Positions 31,482-40,563 of a stretch of DNA of 64,000 bases are shown here, piece after piece. The DNA is from Streptomyces ortus (GTDB taxonomy: Bacteria > Actinomycetota > Actinomycetes > Streptomycetales > Streptomycetaceae). Both the position numbers and the translations under genes were made by a program. Below the pieces are notes generated by a model. The model had not been told where the DNA came from. It made no database searches and saw only the letters and a list, made by a program, of their open reading frames with translations. Where the stretch lies: positions 4,928,118 to 4,992,117 of the forward strand of contig NZ_JAIFZO010000002.1 of assembly GCF_026341275.1 (NCBI RefSeq), given 5' to 3'. The stretch's first letter is position 1, and each line of letters begins with the position of its first letter.

Positions 31482-32177
31482 GTGACCCGCGCATCCCTGA
31501 ACAAACAGCCGCACGAAGTCGCCTCGATGTTCGACGACGTCGCGGAACGCTACGACCTGACGAACGACGTGCTGTCGCTGGGCCAGGACCGGGTGTGGCG
31601 CAAGGAGGTCGCGAAGGCGGTCGACGCGCGGCCCGCTCAGAAGATCCTGGACCTCGCGGCGGGCACCGCCACCTCCTCGCTGCCCTTCGCGCGCACGGGC
31701 GCGTACGTCGTCCCCTGCGACTTCTCCCTCGGGATGCTCCGGGTCGGCAAGAAGAACCACCCCTGGCTGCCGCTCACGGCGGGCGACGCCACGAAGCTGC
31801 CGTTCAAGGACGACACCTTCGACGCGGTGACGATCTCCTTCGGCCTGCGCAACGTGCAGGACACGGACACCGCGCTGCGGGAGCTGTACCGGGTGACGAA
31901 GCCCGGCGGACGGGTGGTGATCTGCGAGTTCTCGCACCCGACGTGGACGCCGTTCCGCACGGTCTACACCGAGTACCTGATGCGCGCGCTGCCGCCGGTG
32001 GCCCGCGCGGTCTCCTCGAACCCCGAGGCGTACGTCTATCTAGCCGAGTCGATCCGCGCGTGGCCCGACCAGCCCGCCCTGGCCGAACGCCTGATCGGGG
32101 CCGGCTGGTCGAAGGTGGCCTGGCGCAACCTCTCGGGCGGCATCGTCGCGCTGCACCGCGGTTACAAGCAGGGCTAA
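31482..32177 (+). CDS. menG: Demethylmenaquinone methyltransferase
   Basis: A 231-residue UbiE/MenG-type SAM-dependent methyltransferase that performs the last step of menaquinone synthesis. FDDVAERYDLTNDVLSLGQD is the family N-terminal signature. SAM motif I is ILDLAAGTATSSL, and VTISFGLRNVQD plus PGGRVVICEFS complete the fold. GTG start with no clear ribosome site; CACAAT six bases upstream might be a -10 of a leaderless transcript. The stop codon TAA overlaps the end of a MITE-like element. Confidence 0.9.
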   Translation: MTRASLNKQPHEVASMFDDVAERYDLTNDVLSLGQDRVWRKEVAKAVDARPAQKILDLAAGTATSSLPFARTGAYVVPCDFSLGMLRVGKKNHPWLPLTAGDATKLPFKDDTFDAVTISFGLRNVQDTDTALRELYRVTKPGGRVVICEFSHPTWTPFRTVYTEYLMRALPPVARAVSSNPEAYVYLAESIRAWPDQPALAERLIGAGWSKVAWRNLSGGIVALHRGYKQG

Positions 32178-32339
32178 GGGCTGTCCCGTAACTCCCGGTG
32201 GATCAGCGTGCGGCGTCAGATGCGGCGCATCGCAAGGCGCCGGGTCGCCCTCATACCGGGTGTATTCGGGCGATCCGGCAACGCCGCGAGGTGCCGTAGC
32301 TGTCGTCGTGCGCCCGCCGGGAGTTACGGGACAGCCCTT
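32176..32339. mobile_element. 164-bp MITE-like element with perfect 23-bp inverted ends
   Basis: The left end (32176-32198, beginning AAGGGCTGTCCCGTAACTCC) and the right end (32317-32339) are perfect reverse complements over 23 bp. The 118-bp interior encodes nothing and has its own partial symmetry. GGCTGTCCCGTA-type ends occur in actinomycete insertion sequences, so it is probably a non-autonomous derivative mobilised in trans. It abuts the menG stop codon. No target duplication is apparent. Confidence 0.65.
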
Positions 32340-32365
32340 GGGCGTCTGCGAGCGGCGTCCGGCGC

Positions 32366-32713
32366 TCACCTCAGGAGCGCGTAGGGGTCGTGCGGGGGGT
32401 CGAGTTCGCGGTGCAGGCCGCCCGACGGCGGCGGGGGCAGTCGTGGTTCGCGTACCCCCGCGCCCCCGCCGCCCTCACCCTCGCCGAGGTCGAACCACAC
32501 CGTCACGACCGTCCCGCGCGGCACCTCGGAACCGGGCAGCGGGTACTGGCGTACGACGTAGTCGACGACCGTCAGGTCGAAGTCGGGCCGGTCGGGCGCG
32601 GCGAGCAGCACTCCACGCGCCTCGGCCGTCTCGCGCGCGTCCACAGCCATCAGGCCGACGAGCCGCGGTACGCGCACTTCGGGTGTCTTGCGTGGTATGC
32701 GCACAGACGTCAC
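32366..32713 (-). CDS. Stand-alone PASTA-domain protein
   Basis: A 115-residue protein with a single PASTA domain (VRVPRLVGLMAVDARETAEA; GVLLAAPDRPDFDLTVVDYV; QYPLPGSEVPRGTVVTVWFD). The C-terminal tail is Gly/Pro/Glu-rich. PASTA domains normally form the extracellular peptidoglycan-sensing part of PknB-type kinases or penicillin-binding proteins. Here no kinase, membrane helix or signal peptide is present, so a cytoplasmic or unusually exported role must be assumed. GTG at 32713 or a GTG nine bases later could be the start. Confidence 0.7.
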   Translation of the reverse strand: MTSVRIPRKTPEVRVPRLVGLMAVDARETAEARGVLLAAPDRPDFDLTVVDYVVRQYPLPGSEVPRGTVVTVWFDLGEGEGGGGAGVREPRLPPPPSGGLHRELDPPHDPYALLR

Positions 32714-32819
32714 CCCCAGCGGTACCGGCAGGGTAAGCCCATGCCGGGCCCCGCCGGAAGGCGTGGGAGGGCGGGCCCCGGGAGGCGGCGGAGGGCCGGC
32801 CGCCGGTGGTCCGGGCCCG

Positions 32820-33326
32820 TCAGAGAGCCAGTCGGTAGCAGTGCCCGAACTGATCCGTTTTCGGTGACGTGAACGTCTCCGCCAGCTCCATGCCCAGGCG
32901 TCTGGTCACGGCGATCGAGCGTTCGTTGCGGGAGTTCACCATGGCCACCACCTGGCTGACGCCCGTCGTGCGCACCCGTTCCAGCGTGGCCCGCGCCGCC
33001 GCCGTCACGTACCCCCTGCCCCAGTAGTCCCGGCCGAGCCGCCAGCCGATCTCGATCTCGCCCTTGGGGCCCCACTCGTACGGCCACGGCTGGGCGCCGG
33101 TGAAGCCCATGACCCGGCCCTCCTCGTCCAGCATGGTCCAGAAGCAGAAACCGTGCTCGGCGTCGTGCCGGCGCTGGCGGGCCGTCAACTCCTCGTAGAC
33201 GGACAGTTCGGCGGATTTCCCTCCGTGGAACTCCATCACGTCGGGGTGATCGAAGGCCCGGTGCCAGGCGAAGGCGTCCTCGTCGGTGGGGACGCGCAGG
33301 TGTACCACGGGGAGAGCTCGGTTCAC
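32820..33326 (-). CDS. GNAT family N-acetyltransferase (RimJ/RimL type)
   Basis: A 168-residue protein from GTG 33326 (GAAGGG 8 nt upstream). It has the GNAT fold: HLRVPTDEDAFAWHRAFDHP, MLDEEGRVMGFTGAQPW, the acetyl-CoA-binding GWRLGRDYWGRGYVTAAARA (R/Q-x-x-G-x-G/A) and NSRNERSIAVTRRLGMELAE. RimJ/RimL-like enzymes acetylate N-terminal amino groups of proteins or small amines. It is divergent from the geranylgeranyl reductase gene with a 142-bp shared promoter region. Confidence 0.8.
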   Translation of the reverse strand: MNRALPVVHLRVPTDEDAFAWHRAFDHPDVMEFHGGKSAELSVYEELTARQRRHDAEHGFCFWTMLDEEGRVMGFTGAQPWPYEWGPKGEIEIGWRLGRDYWGRGYVTAAARATLERVRTTGVSQVVAMVNSRNERSIAVTRRLGMELAETFTSPKTDQFGHCYRLAL

Positions 33327-33363
33327 GGGGCAGCCCTTCAGCCAGGTGATCAGTACCGCTGCA

Positions 33364-33369
33364 TAGACT
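33364..33369 (+). promoter_or_regulatory. Candidate -10 for the geranylgeranyl-reductase gene
   Basis: TAGACT fits the Streptomyces -10 pattern and lies about 100 bp upstream of the GTG at 33469. No convincing -35 is at 17-18 bp. The opposite strand of the same gap must serve the GNAT gene. Confidence 0.3.
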
Positions 33370-33468
33370 GCCCATGTCCCGTGCCCGTCAGCACGCGGAT
33401 TTCGAGACTTCGCGCTCGAAGACCGCACTCACAGACTTCGAGCCTTCGAGACCTGGGGAGACCCCGCC

Positions 33469-34800
33469 GTGACCGAGTCCCAGTCCCAGCCCCTCTCCGA
33501 ACACTCCTCGCCCCTCTCGGAACACTCCGCCGACGTGATCGTCGTCGGGGCCGGGCCGGCGGGTTCCACCACGGCGTACTACCTGGCCAAGGCCGGGCTT
33601 GATGTCCTGCTTCTTGAGAAGACCGCGTTCCCGCGCGAGAAGGTGTGCGGCGACGGACTGACGCCCCGCGCCACCAAACAGCTCGTCTCCATGGGGATCG
33701 ACATCTCGGAGGAGGCGGGCTGGCTCCGGAACAAGGGGCTCCGCATCATCGGCGGCGGCGTCCGCCTCCAGCTGGACTGGCCGGAACTCGCCTCCTACCC
33801 GGACTACGGACTCGTCCGCAAGCGCGACGACTTCGACGAGCAGCTGGCCCGGCAGGCGCAGAAGGCGGGCGCGCGGCTGTACGAGCGCTGCAACGTCGGC
33901 GCCCCGATCGTCGACGACCGCACGGGCCGCATCACCGGCGTCCACGCGAAGCTCGGCGACGCCGACTCCAAGGAGAAGCGCGAAGTCACCTTCCACGCGC
34001 CCCTGGTCGTCGCCGCCGACGGGAACTCGACGCGGCTGTCCCTCGCGATGGGCCTGCACCGCCGCGAGGACCGCCCGATGGGCGTCGCCGTGCGTACGTA
34101 CTTCACGTCCCCGCGCCACGAGGACGACTACCTGGAGTCGTGGCTGGAGCTGTGGGACCGCCGCGGGCCGGGCGAGGACCGGCTGCTGCCGGGCTACGGC
34201 TGGATCTTCGGCATGGGCGACGGCACGTCCAACGTCGGCCTGGGCGTCCTCAACACCTCGTCCTCGTTCAAGGAACTGGACTGGCGCGAGGTCCTGAAGG
34301 CCTGGTGCGCCTCGATGCCGGCGGACTGGGGCTACACCCCGGAGAACATGACGATGCCGATCCGCGGGGCCGCCCTGCCGATGGCCTTCAACCGCCAGCC
34401 CCACTACACGAAGGGGCTGCTGCTGGTCGGCGACGCGGGCGGCATGGTCAACCCCTTCAACGGCGAGGGCATCGCGTACGCCATGGAGTCGGGGCAGATC
34501 GCCGCGGACGTCATCGTCCAGGCGCAGGCCCGCGCGACCCCCGCCCAGCGCGAACTCGCCCTGCAGCGCTACCCGAAGGTCCTCAAGGACACCTACGGCG
34601 GCTACTACACGCTCGGCCGCGCCTTCGTGAAGCTCATCGGCAACCCGAAGGTCATGAAGATCGCCGCACAGCGCGGCCTCACGCACCCGATGCTGATGAA
34701 GTTCACCCTGAAGATGCTCGCCAACCTGACGGACCCGACGGGCGGCGACGCGATGGACCGCATCATCAACGGCCTGACGAAGGTGGCTCCCCGGGCCTGA
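33469..34800 (+). CDS. Geranylgeranyl reductase family flavoprotein (menaquinone-saturating MenJ-like)
   Basis: A 443-residue FAD protein starting at GTG (GGGGAG 8 nt upstream). The Rossmann motif is DVIVVGAGPAGSTTAYYLAK, followed by EKVCGDGLTPRA, VVAADGNSTRLS, and the second flavin motif LLVGDAGGMVNPFNGEGIAYAMESG. These are signatures of the geranylgeranyl/digeranylgeranyl reductase family. In actinobacteria, MenJ of this family partly saturates the menaquinone side chain. Position between menG and the nuo operon fits such a role, but the family also acts on other isoprenoids. Confidence 0.8.
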   Translation: MTESQSQPLSEHSSPLSEHSADVIVVGAGPAGSTTAYYLAKAGLDVLLLEKTAFPREKVCGDGLTPRATKQLVSMGIDISEEAGWLRNKGLRIIGGGVRLQLDWPELASYPDYGLVRKRDDFDEQLARQAQKAGARLYERCNVGAPIVDDRTGRITGVHAKLGDADSKEKREVTFHAPLVVAADGNSTRLSLAMGLHRREDRPMGVAVRTYFTSPRHEDDYLESWLELWDRRGPGEDRLLPGYGWIFGMGDGTSNVGLGVLNTSSSFKELDWREVLKAWCASMPADWGYTPENMTMPIRGAALPMAFNRQPHYTKGLLLVGDAGGMVNPFNGEGIAYAMESGQIAADVIVQAQARATPAQRELALQRYPKVLKDTYGGYYTLGRAFVKLIGNPKVMKIAAQRGLTHPMLMKFTLKMLANLTDPTGGDAMDRIINGLTKVAPRA

Positions 34801-34812
34801 CCGCGCGCACGC

Positions 34813-34848
34813 TTGTGGGCCGTTCCCCCGCCGGGGAACGGCCCACAA
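34813..34848. terminator. Bidirectional hairpin between reductase and NlpC/P60 genes
   Basis: TTGTGGGCCGTTCCCC, loop CGCC, GGGGAACGGCCCACAA: a perfect 16-bp stem with a 4-base loop between convergent genes, followed by A-rich bases on the top strand. A strong terminator for both sides. Confidence 0.85.
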
Positions 34849-34874
34849 AAGCGTTCAGCGCGTGCGACCGGTGG

Positions 34875-35690
34875 TCAGAGCACGCGTACCGCACCGCTCG
34901 CCGGGTAGCCCGACAGGTCCTGGATGACGACGCCCTTCGAGGGGTTCGCCGCGTCCAGGTACTGGCCGCCGCCGATGTACACACCCACGTGGTACGCCGA
35001 GCCCGCGCCGCCCCAGTACAGGATGTCGCCGACCTGGATGTTGGACAGGGAGACCGGGGTGCCGGCCACGGACTGGTCCTGGGAGACGCGCGGCAGGTCG
35101 ACACCGACCTGCTTGAACGCCGCCTGGACCAGGCTGGAGCAGTCCCACGCGTCGGGTCCGGAGGCGCCCATGACGTAGGCGTCGCCGACCTGAGCCTTCA
35201 GGAAGCTGATGACGGTCCCGACGCTGCCGCTGGCGGGAGCCACGGCGTCGCTGCCGGCGGCCGTGGAGGCCGTGGAAGCCGTGGTGAGGGTCGTGCGGCC
35301 CGCAGAGCGGGTGGCGCGCTCGGCGGCCTCCTTGCGGGCCTCCTCGGCCTTCTCCTTGGCCGCGGCCTTCTTCTTCGCGTCCGCGAGGTCCGACTTGGCC
35401 TGCTTCGCGGCCTTCTGGGCGGCGGCATCCCGCTCGGCGCGCAGCTGGTAGTCGGCCGCGGCCTGCTGGGTCACCTCCGCGGACTCGGCGACCTGGGCGG
35501 TCATGTCTGCCGTGAGGGTGGGCAGCTCGATGGTCTGGGTCACCGGCTCGGCCGCGTTGGCCGTTCCGGCGGCACCGGCCACTGCCAGGGTGCCGAGGAC
35601 GCCACCGGCGACTCCGGCGCGCATCGCGAGCGCCGAACTGCTGCGAGGCCGGGGTTTCCGGTGGCTTCGTATGTGAGCGGTGTGGGACAT
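34875..35690 (-). CDS. Secreted NlpC/P60 peptidoglycan endopeptidase
   Basis: A 271-residue protein from ATG 35690 (MSHTAHIRSHRKPRPRSSSA). It has a signal peptide cleaved near GTANAAEP, a Lys/Glu/Ala coiled-coil region (AAKQAKSDLADAKKKAAAKE, about 90-135) and a C-terminal NlpC/P60 domain. The catalytic Cys is in DAWDCSSLVQAAF and the His in AYHVGVYIGGG. It should cleave stem-peptide bonds in the wall. In-frame ATGs at 35720 and 35747 would lengthen the signal. A Crp-type box lies about 240 bp upstream; no riboswitch-like leader was found. Confidence 0.85.
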   Translation of the reverse strand: MSHTAHIRSHRKPRPRSSSALAMRAGVAGGVLGTLAVAGAAGTANAAEPVTQTIELPTLTADMTAQVAESAEVTQQAAADYQLRAERDAAAQKAAKQAKSDLADAKKKAAAKEKAEEARKEAAERATRSAGRTTLTTASTASTAAGSDAVAPASGSVGTVISFLKAQVGDAYVMGASGPDAWDCSSLVQAAFKQVGVDLPRVSQDQSVAGTPVSLSNIQVGDILYWGGAGSAYHVGVYIGGGQYLDAANPSKGVVIQDLSGYPASGAVRVL

Positions 35691-35928
35691 AGGGACAACC
35701 GGTATCAGGGGCTCCTCCATACCTTCAAGAAACGTGTGGTGCGCCACAATTGTTCAATGGGCGGGCGAATCAGCGTCGTGACGCCCCTTATTGACGCCGT
35801 AACGGGCATTGCGGACACAGTCCGGCACGCCTGTGATCACGGCCTTTTCGAGTTACGTCCGAATTGCCCCCGACCTACCATCCGTTGAGGCGGTTGGCCA
35901 AGCCCGGTTGTTTCCGGCCTGTTACCGA

Positions 35929-35944
35929 TGTGACGCACGTCACG
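35929..35944. promoter_or_regulatory. Crp-type box upstream of the NlpC/P60 gene
   Basis: TGTGACGCACGTCACG has the GTGA-N6-TCAC symmetry of cAMP-receptor-protein sites and fits the Streptomyces Crp form. It is nearer to the NlpC/P60 promoter than to nuoA. It differs from the Rex consensus at several inner positions. Confidence 0.5.
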
Positions 35945-36365
35945 GAACGGTAGCCCCGGCGACCGCGTTGCGCGTGCGGATCGTGGGGAGACTCGGCGCC
36001 GGTCCGGAGGGCGGCCCGGGGTCGGGCCGGCGTCGGCCCGCGCTCGTGAACGGACGCACGTGCTCGCGCCGTCCACAACGGACGTCCCAACTCCCCCCGA
36101 GGTGTGAACGAGTTCCTCTATCAAGCGACCCCGTCCAGCGCCAATTTGCCTTGGCTTCGACGGGCTTGATAGTGCGCCAAGCCCCGGACCAGCGGCGACG
36201 ATCGGGAATGTCACCTCTGGTGATCACTCGGACGCTTCTCGTACGAAGATCGGCACTCATCCGACTTCATGATCCTTCGCCGGGTGGTGGAGATCACAAA
36301 GGCGTTGTCGCACCCCGTGTCGCAGATCACAGACCGGCAGGCATAGGATGCGGGGCAGTTGGGCT

Positions 36366-36381
36366 TGTGACCTGCTTCACA
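36366..36381. promoter_or_regulatory. Rex operator (ROP) upstream of nuoA
   Basis: TGTGACCTGCTTCACA differs at one position from the Rex consensus TGTGAAC-N3-TTCACA. It is 129 bp before the nuoA GTG. Rex is the NADH/NAD+-sensing repressor of respiratory genes in Streptomyces, and nuo is among its expected targets. The same 16-mer also matches the E. coli Crp consensus TGTGA-N6-TCACA, so Crp binding is an alternative. Confidence 0.65.
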
Positions 36382-36509
36382 TGTGCGCGATCTTCGTGTG
36401 AGCCGCACGGAGTTCCGTACGCCGCACGAGGGTCGTGGGGTTAGTGGAGCGGGGGCGACGCCTGATGCAACCGCCAGCAGTCAATGCCGACTGAGAGGAG
36501 CGAGGAGCG

Positions 36510-36869
36510 GTGAACGCGTATGCGCCCATCCTCGTACTGGGAGCCCTCGGGGCAGGCTTTGCGATCTTCTCCGTGGTCATGGCCACGCTTATCGGTCCAA
36601 AGCGATACAACCGGGCCAAGCTCGAAGCCTACGAGTGCGGAATCGAGCCGACCCCCACGCCGGCGGGCGGCGGGCGGTTCCCCATCAAGTACTACCTGAC
36701 GGCGATGCTCTTCATCATTTTCGATATCGAGATCGTCTTCCTCTATCCCTGGGCCGTCACCTTCGACGCGCTCGGGGTCTTCGGGCTCGTGGAGATGCTG
36801 CTCTTCGTGCTCACCGTCTTCGTCGCCTACGCGTATGTATGGCGGCGCGGCGGCCTGGAATGGGACTGA
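36510..36869 (+). CDS. nuoA: NADH-quinone oxidoreductase subunit A
   Basis: A 119-residue membrane subunit with three transmembrane helices. The conserved loop KRYNRAKLEAYECGIEPTPT contains the family Cys-Gly-Ile/Glu-Pro signature, and FDIEIVFLYPWA is the hallmark second-helix motif. GTG start preceded by GAGGAGCG. First gene of the complete nuoA-N operon; it forms part of the quinone/proton-pump interface of complex I. Confidence 0.93.
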   Translation: MNAYAPILVLGALGAGFAIFSVVMATLIGPKRYNRAKLEAYECGIEPTPTPAGGGRFPIKYYLTAMLFIIFDIEIVFLYPWAVTFDALGVFGLVEMLLFVLTVFVAYAYVWRRGGLEWD

Positions 36870-36918
36870 ACCCCGTATGGGACTGAGCCCCGTATAGGGG
36901 ACAGAGGAGCCATTGAGC

Positions 36919-37469
<551 letters not shown>

Positions 37470-37473
<4 letters not shown>

Positions 37474-38240
37474 GCGACGCGAACGGCAACGGCAAGAGCC
37501 CGGCCGGCGACGGCACGAACGGCGCCAACCCCGAGAAGGACCTCGGCGCCTCCAACCTCCCGGGCCAGCGCGGCGACGGCGGCGAGGAGATCCGCGTCCA
37601 GCGCGGCATGTTCGGCGCCAACAACGGCGGGGACACCTCCGGCTACGGCGGCCTCGTCCGCTCGATCCGCCTCCCCGGCCCGGCCGCCCGCCCGTACGGA
37701 GGCTGGTTCGACGAGGTCGCCGACGAACTCGAAGGCGCCCTGGAGGAACAGGGACTGGTCCCGGAGAACGCGATCGAGAAGACGATCGTCGACCGCGACG
37801 AGCTCACCTTCCACATCGAGCGCGAGCATCTGCTCCAGGTCGCCCGGACCCTGCGCGACGACCCGGCCCTGCGCTTCGAGCTGTGCACCGGGGTGAGCGG
37901 AGTGCACTACCCGGCCGACAAGGGCCGCGAGCTGCACGCCGTCTACCACCTGCGCTCGCTCACCCACAACCGGCTGATCCGCCTCGAAGTCAGTGCCCCC
38001 GACAGCGACCCCCGCATCCCGTCCCTGGTCACGGTCTATCCGACCAACGACTGGCACGAGCGCGAGACGTACGACTTCTTCGGCATCGTCTTCGAAGACC
38101 ACCCGGCGCTGACGCGGATCATGATGCCGGACGACTGGCAGGGCTTCCCGCAGCGCAAGGACTATCCCCTCGGCGGTATCGCCGTCGAGTACAAGGGCGC
38201 CCAGATCCCGGCTCCGGACCAGCGGAGGTCGTACTCATGA
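37470..38240 (+). CDS. nuoC: NADH-quinone oxidoreductase subunit C
   Basis: A 256-residue 30-kDa-type subunit. The N-terminal ~50 residues are a Gly/Asn-rich extension (SDANGNGKSPAGDGTNGANP). The conserved core includes VYPTNDWHERETYDFFGIVF and the 30-kDa signature DDWQGFPQRKDYPLGG. It is a separate gene from nuoD, unlike the fused form of E. coli. GTG start overlapping nuoB; ATGA overlap with nuoD. Confidence 0.93.
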
Positions 38241-39589
38241 GCACGCAGTCAACGAGCGCGCAGTCGGCGGACGCACAGTCGGCATCCGCGCGGGAGACCA
38301 CCGAGGGCACCGTCTACACGGTCACCGGCGGCGACTGGGACGAGGTCGTCCAGACCGCGGCCAAGGCCGACGACGAGCGCATCGTCGTCAACATGGGCCC
38401 CCAGCACCCCTCCACCCACGGTGTGCTCCGGCTCATCCTGGAGATCGAGGGCGAGACGGTCACCGAGGCCCGCTGCGGCATCGGCTACCTGCACACCGGC
38501 ATCGAGAAGAACCTCGAATACCGGACGTGGACCCAGGGCACCACCTTCGTGACGCGCATGGACTACCTGACGTCCTTCTTCAACGAGACCGCGTACTGTC
38601 TCGCCGTCGAGAAGCTCCTCGGCATCGAGGACCAGGTCCCGGACCGCGCGACGATCATCCGGGTGCTCCTGATGGAGCTGAACCGGCTCTCCTCGCACCT
38701 GGTGTGCATCGCCACCGGCGGCATGGAGCTCGGCGCCACCACGATCATGATCTACGGCTTCCGTGATCGTGAACTCATTCTCGACATCTACGAACTCATC
38801 ACCGGCCTGCGCATGAACCACGCGTTCATCCGGCCCGGCGGGCTCGCCCAGGACCTGCCGCCGGGCGCGGTGGACCACATCCGCGAGTTCGTGAAGAAGA
38901 TGCGGAAGAACCTTCCCGAGTACGACAAGCTCGCCACCGGGAACCCCATCTTCAAGGCCCGTATGCAGGACGTCGGCCACCTGGACCTGACCGGCTGCAT
39001 GGCGCTCGGAGCCACAGGACCGATTCTGCGGTCCGCCGGCCTCCCGCACGACCTGCGCAAGGCCCAGCCGTACTGCGGCTACGAGACGTACGACTTCGAC
39101 GTCCCGACCACGGACACCGCCGACGCGTACGGGCGCTTCCTCATCCGGCTGGAGGAGATGCGCCAGTCGCTCGCGATCGTCGAGCAGTGCCTGGACCGGC
39201 TGGAGCCCGGTCCGGTCATGGTCACCGACAAGAAGATCGCCTGGCCCGCCCAGCTCGCGCTCGGCCCCGACGGCCTCGGCAACTCGCTCGACCACATCAA
39301 GAAGATCATGGGCACCTCCATGGAGGCCCTGATCCACCACTTCAAGCTGGTGACCGAGGGCTTCCGCGTCCCGCCGGGACAGGCGTACGCGGCCGTCGAG
39401 TCACCCAAGGGGGAACTCGGGGTGCACGCCGTGTCCGACGGAGGCACCCGCCCCTACCGGGTCCACTACCGGGACCCGTCCTTCACCAACCTGCAGGCCA
39501 TGGCGGCGATGTGCGAGGGCGGCCAGGTCGCCGACGTCATCGTGGCCGTCGCCTCCATCGACCCCGTGATGGGAGGCGTCGACCGGTGA
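38237..39589 (+). CDS. nuoD: NADH-quinone oxidoreductase subunit D
   Basis: A 450-residue 49-kDa-type subunit that forms the quinone cavity with NuoB. Signature NMGPQHPSTHGVLRLILEIE near residue 53, then GYLHTGIEKNLEYRTW and, at the C-terminus, SIDPVMGGVDR. An N-terminal Ser/Ala/Gln repeat (TQSTSAQSADAQSASARE) precedes the core and probably is disordered. Coupled on both sides by 4-bp overlaps. Confidence 0.95.
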   Translation: MSTQSTSAQSADAQSASARETTEGTVYTVTGGDWDEVVQTAAKADDERIVVNMGPQHPSTHGVLRLILEIEGETVTEARCGIGYLHTGIEKNLEYRTWTQGTTFVTRMDYLTSFFNETAYCLAVEKLLGIEDQVPDRATIIRVLLMELNRLSSHLVCIATGGMELGATTIMIYGFRDRELILDIYELITGLRMNHAFIRPGGLAQDLPPGAVDHIREFVKKMRKNLPEYDKLATGNPIFKARMQDVGHLDLTGCMALGATGPILRSAGLPHDLRKAQPYCGYETYDFDVPTTDTADAYGRFLIRLEEMRQSLAIVEQCLDRLEPGPVMVTDKKIAWPAQLALGPDGLGNSLDHIKKIMGTSMEALIHHFKLVTEGFRVPPGQAYAAVESPKGELGVHAVSDGGTRPYRVHYRDPSFTNLQAMAAMCEGGQVADVIVAVASIDPVMGGVDR

Positions 39590-40563
39590 CCACCATTCCT
39601 TCCGGGCCCGGCGTACAGCCACAGGGCACACAGCCGCAGAACCCCCGGCCCCAGGGCGTCGGCCTCGGGATGCCCCAGCTGCCCCCGCCCGACTATCCGG
39701 CCGACGTACGGGCCCGGCTCGAGGCGGACGCGCGCGAGGTCATCGCGCGCTACCCGGACTCCCGGTCCGCGCTCCTTCCGCTGCTGCACCTCGTGCAGTC
39801 GGAAGAGGGCCATGTCACGCGCACGGGGCAGCGGTTCTGCGCGGAGATGCTCGGCCTCACCACGGCCGAGGTGACCGCGGTCGCCACCTTCTACTCCATG
39901 TACCGCCGCAAGCCGAGCGGCGACTACCAGGTGGGCGTCTGCACCAACACGCTGTGCGCGGTCATGGGCGGCGACGCGATCTTCGAAGCCCTCCAGGAGC
40001 ACCTGGGCGTCGGCAACGGCGAGACCACCGACGACGGCAAGGTCACCCTGGAGCACATCGAGTGCAACGCGGCCTGCGACTTCGCGCCGGTCGTGATGGT
40101 CAACTGGGAGTTCTTCGACAACCAGACCGTGGCGAGCGCGAAGGGTCTCGTCGACGACCTGCGCGCGGGCACGCAGGTCGAGCCGACCCGCGGCGCCCCC
40201 CTGTGCACGTTCAAGGACACCGCCCGCATCCTGGCGGGCTTCCCCGACGAGCGCCCCGGCGCGGTCGAGGCGAGCGGCGGCGCGGGCCCCGCCTCGCTGG
40301 TGGGCCTGCGGCTGGCCAAGGGGGAGACGGGCACCACGCGCGTGGTGCATCCGCGCGGGTCCGAAGCACCCGGATCCGCCGGGTCTCCCGGCTCGTCCGG
40401 CCCGTCGGGGTCTCCCGCTTCCTCCCGGGACGCGACGTCGCACGATCCGTCGCCGTCCGGCCAGCCCTCGTCCAAGCACCTCAGTTCGCACGACGCACCG
40501 CAGGACACGTCGGCGTCCGACCCGGACCACCCGGCCGGGCCCGCCGCCGAGGAGGGGGAGTGA
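39586..40563 (+). CDS. nuoE: NADH-quinone oxidoreductase subunit E
   Basis: A 325-residue 24-kDa-type subunit holding the [2Fe-2S] cluster N1a (CTNTLCAVMGG and CNAACDFAPV). The thioredoxin-like core ends near residue 210. Beyond it the protein carries a long Pro/Ser/Gly/Asp-rich tail (SAGSPGSSGPSGSPASSRDA and onward) that makes it longer than most NuoE proteins. GTG start overlapping nuoD; overlaps nuoF by one or four bases depending on the nuoF start. Confidence 0.93.
   Translation: MTTIPSGPGVQPQGTQPQNPRPQGVGLGMPQLPPPDYPADVRARLEADAREVIARYPDSRSALLPLLHLVQSEEGHVTRTGQRFCAEMLGLTTAEVTAVATFYSMYRRKPSGDYQVGVCTNTLCAVMGGDAIFEALQEHLGVGNGETTDDGKVTLEHIECNAACDFAPVVMVNWEFFDNQTVASAKGLVDDLRAGTQVEPTRGAPLCTFKDTARILAGFPDERPGAVEASGGAGPASLVGLRLAKGETGTTRVVHPRGSEAPGSAGSPGSSGPSGSPASSRDATSHDPSPSGQPSSKHLSSHDAPQDTSASDPDHPAGPAAEEGE

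Larger units (their letters stand above)
35691..36509. other. 819-bp divergent regulatory region
   Basis: Between the NlpC/P60 gene and nuoA I find no convincing gene, although open frames exist. The region is rich in GTGA/TCAC palindromes: GTGATCAC at 35832 and 36219, the Crp-like box at 35929-35944, and the Rex-like operator at 36366-36381. The length suggests long leaders and several control inputs for both transcripts. Confidence 0.55.

Noticed and set aside
35691..36300. Possible ydaO-type riboswitch before the NlpC/P60 gene
   Set aside because: I looked for the conserved GGGGACC and GGGGTGAA blocks on the minus strand and did not find them in order; only the Crp-like palindrome stands out.
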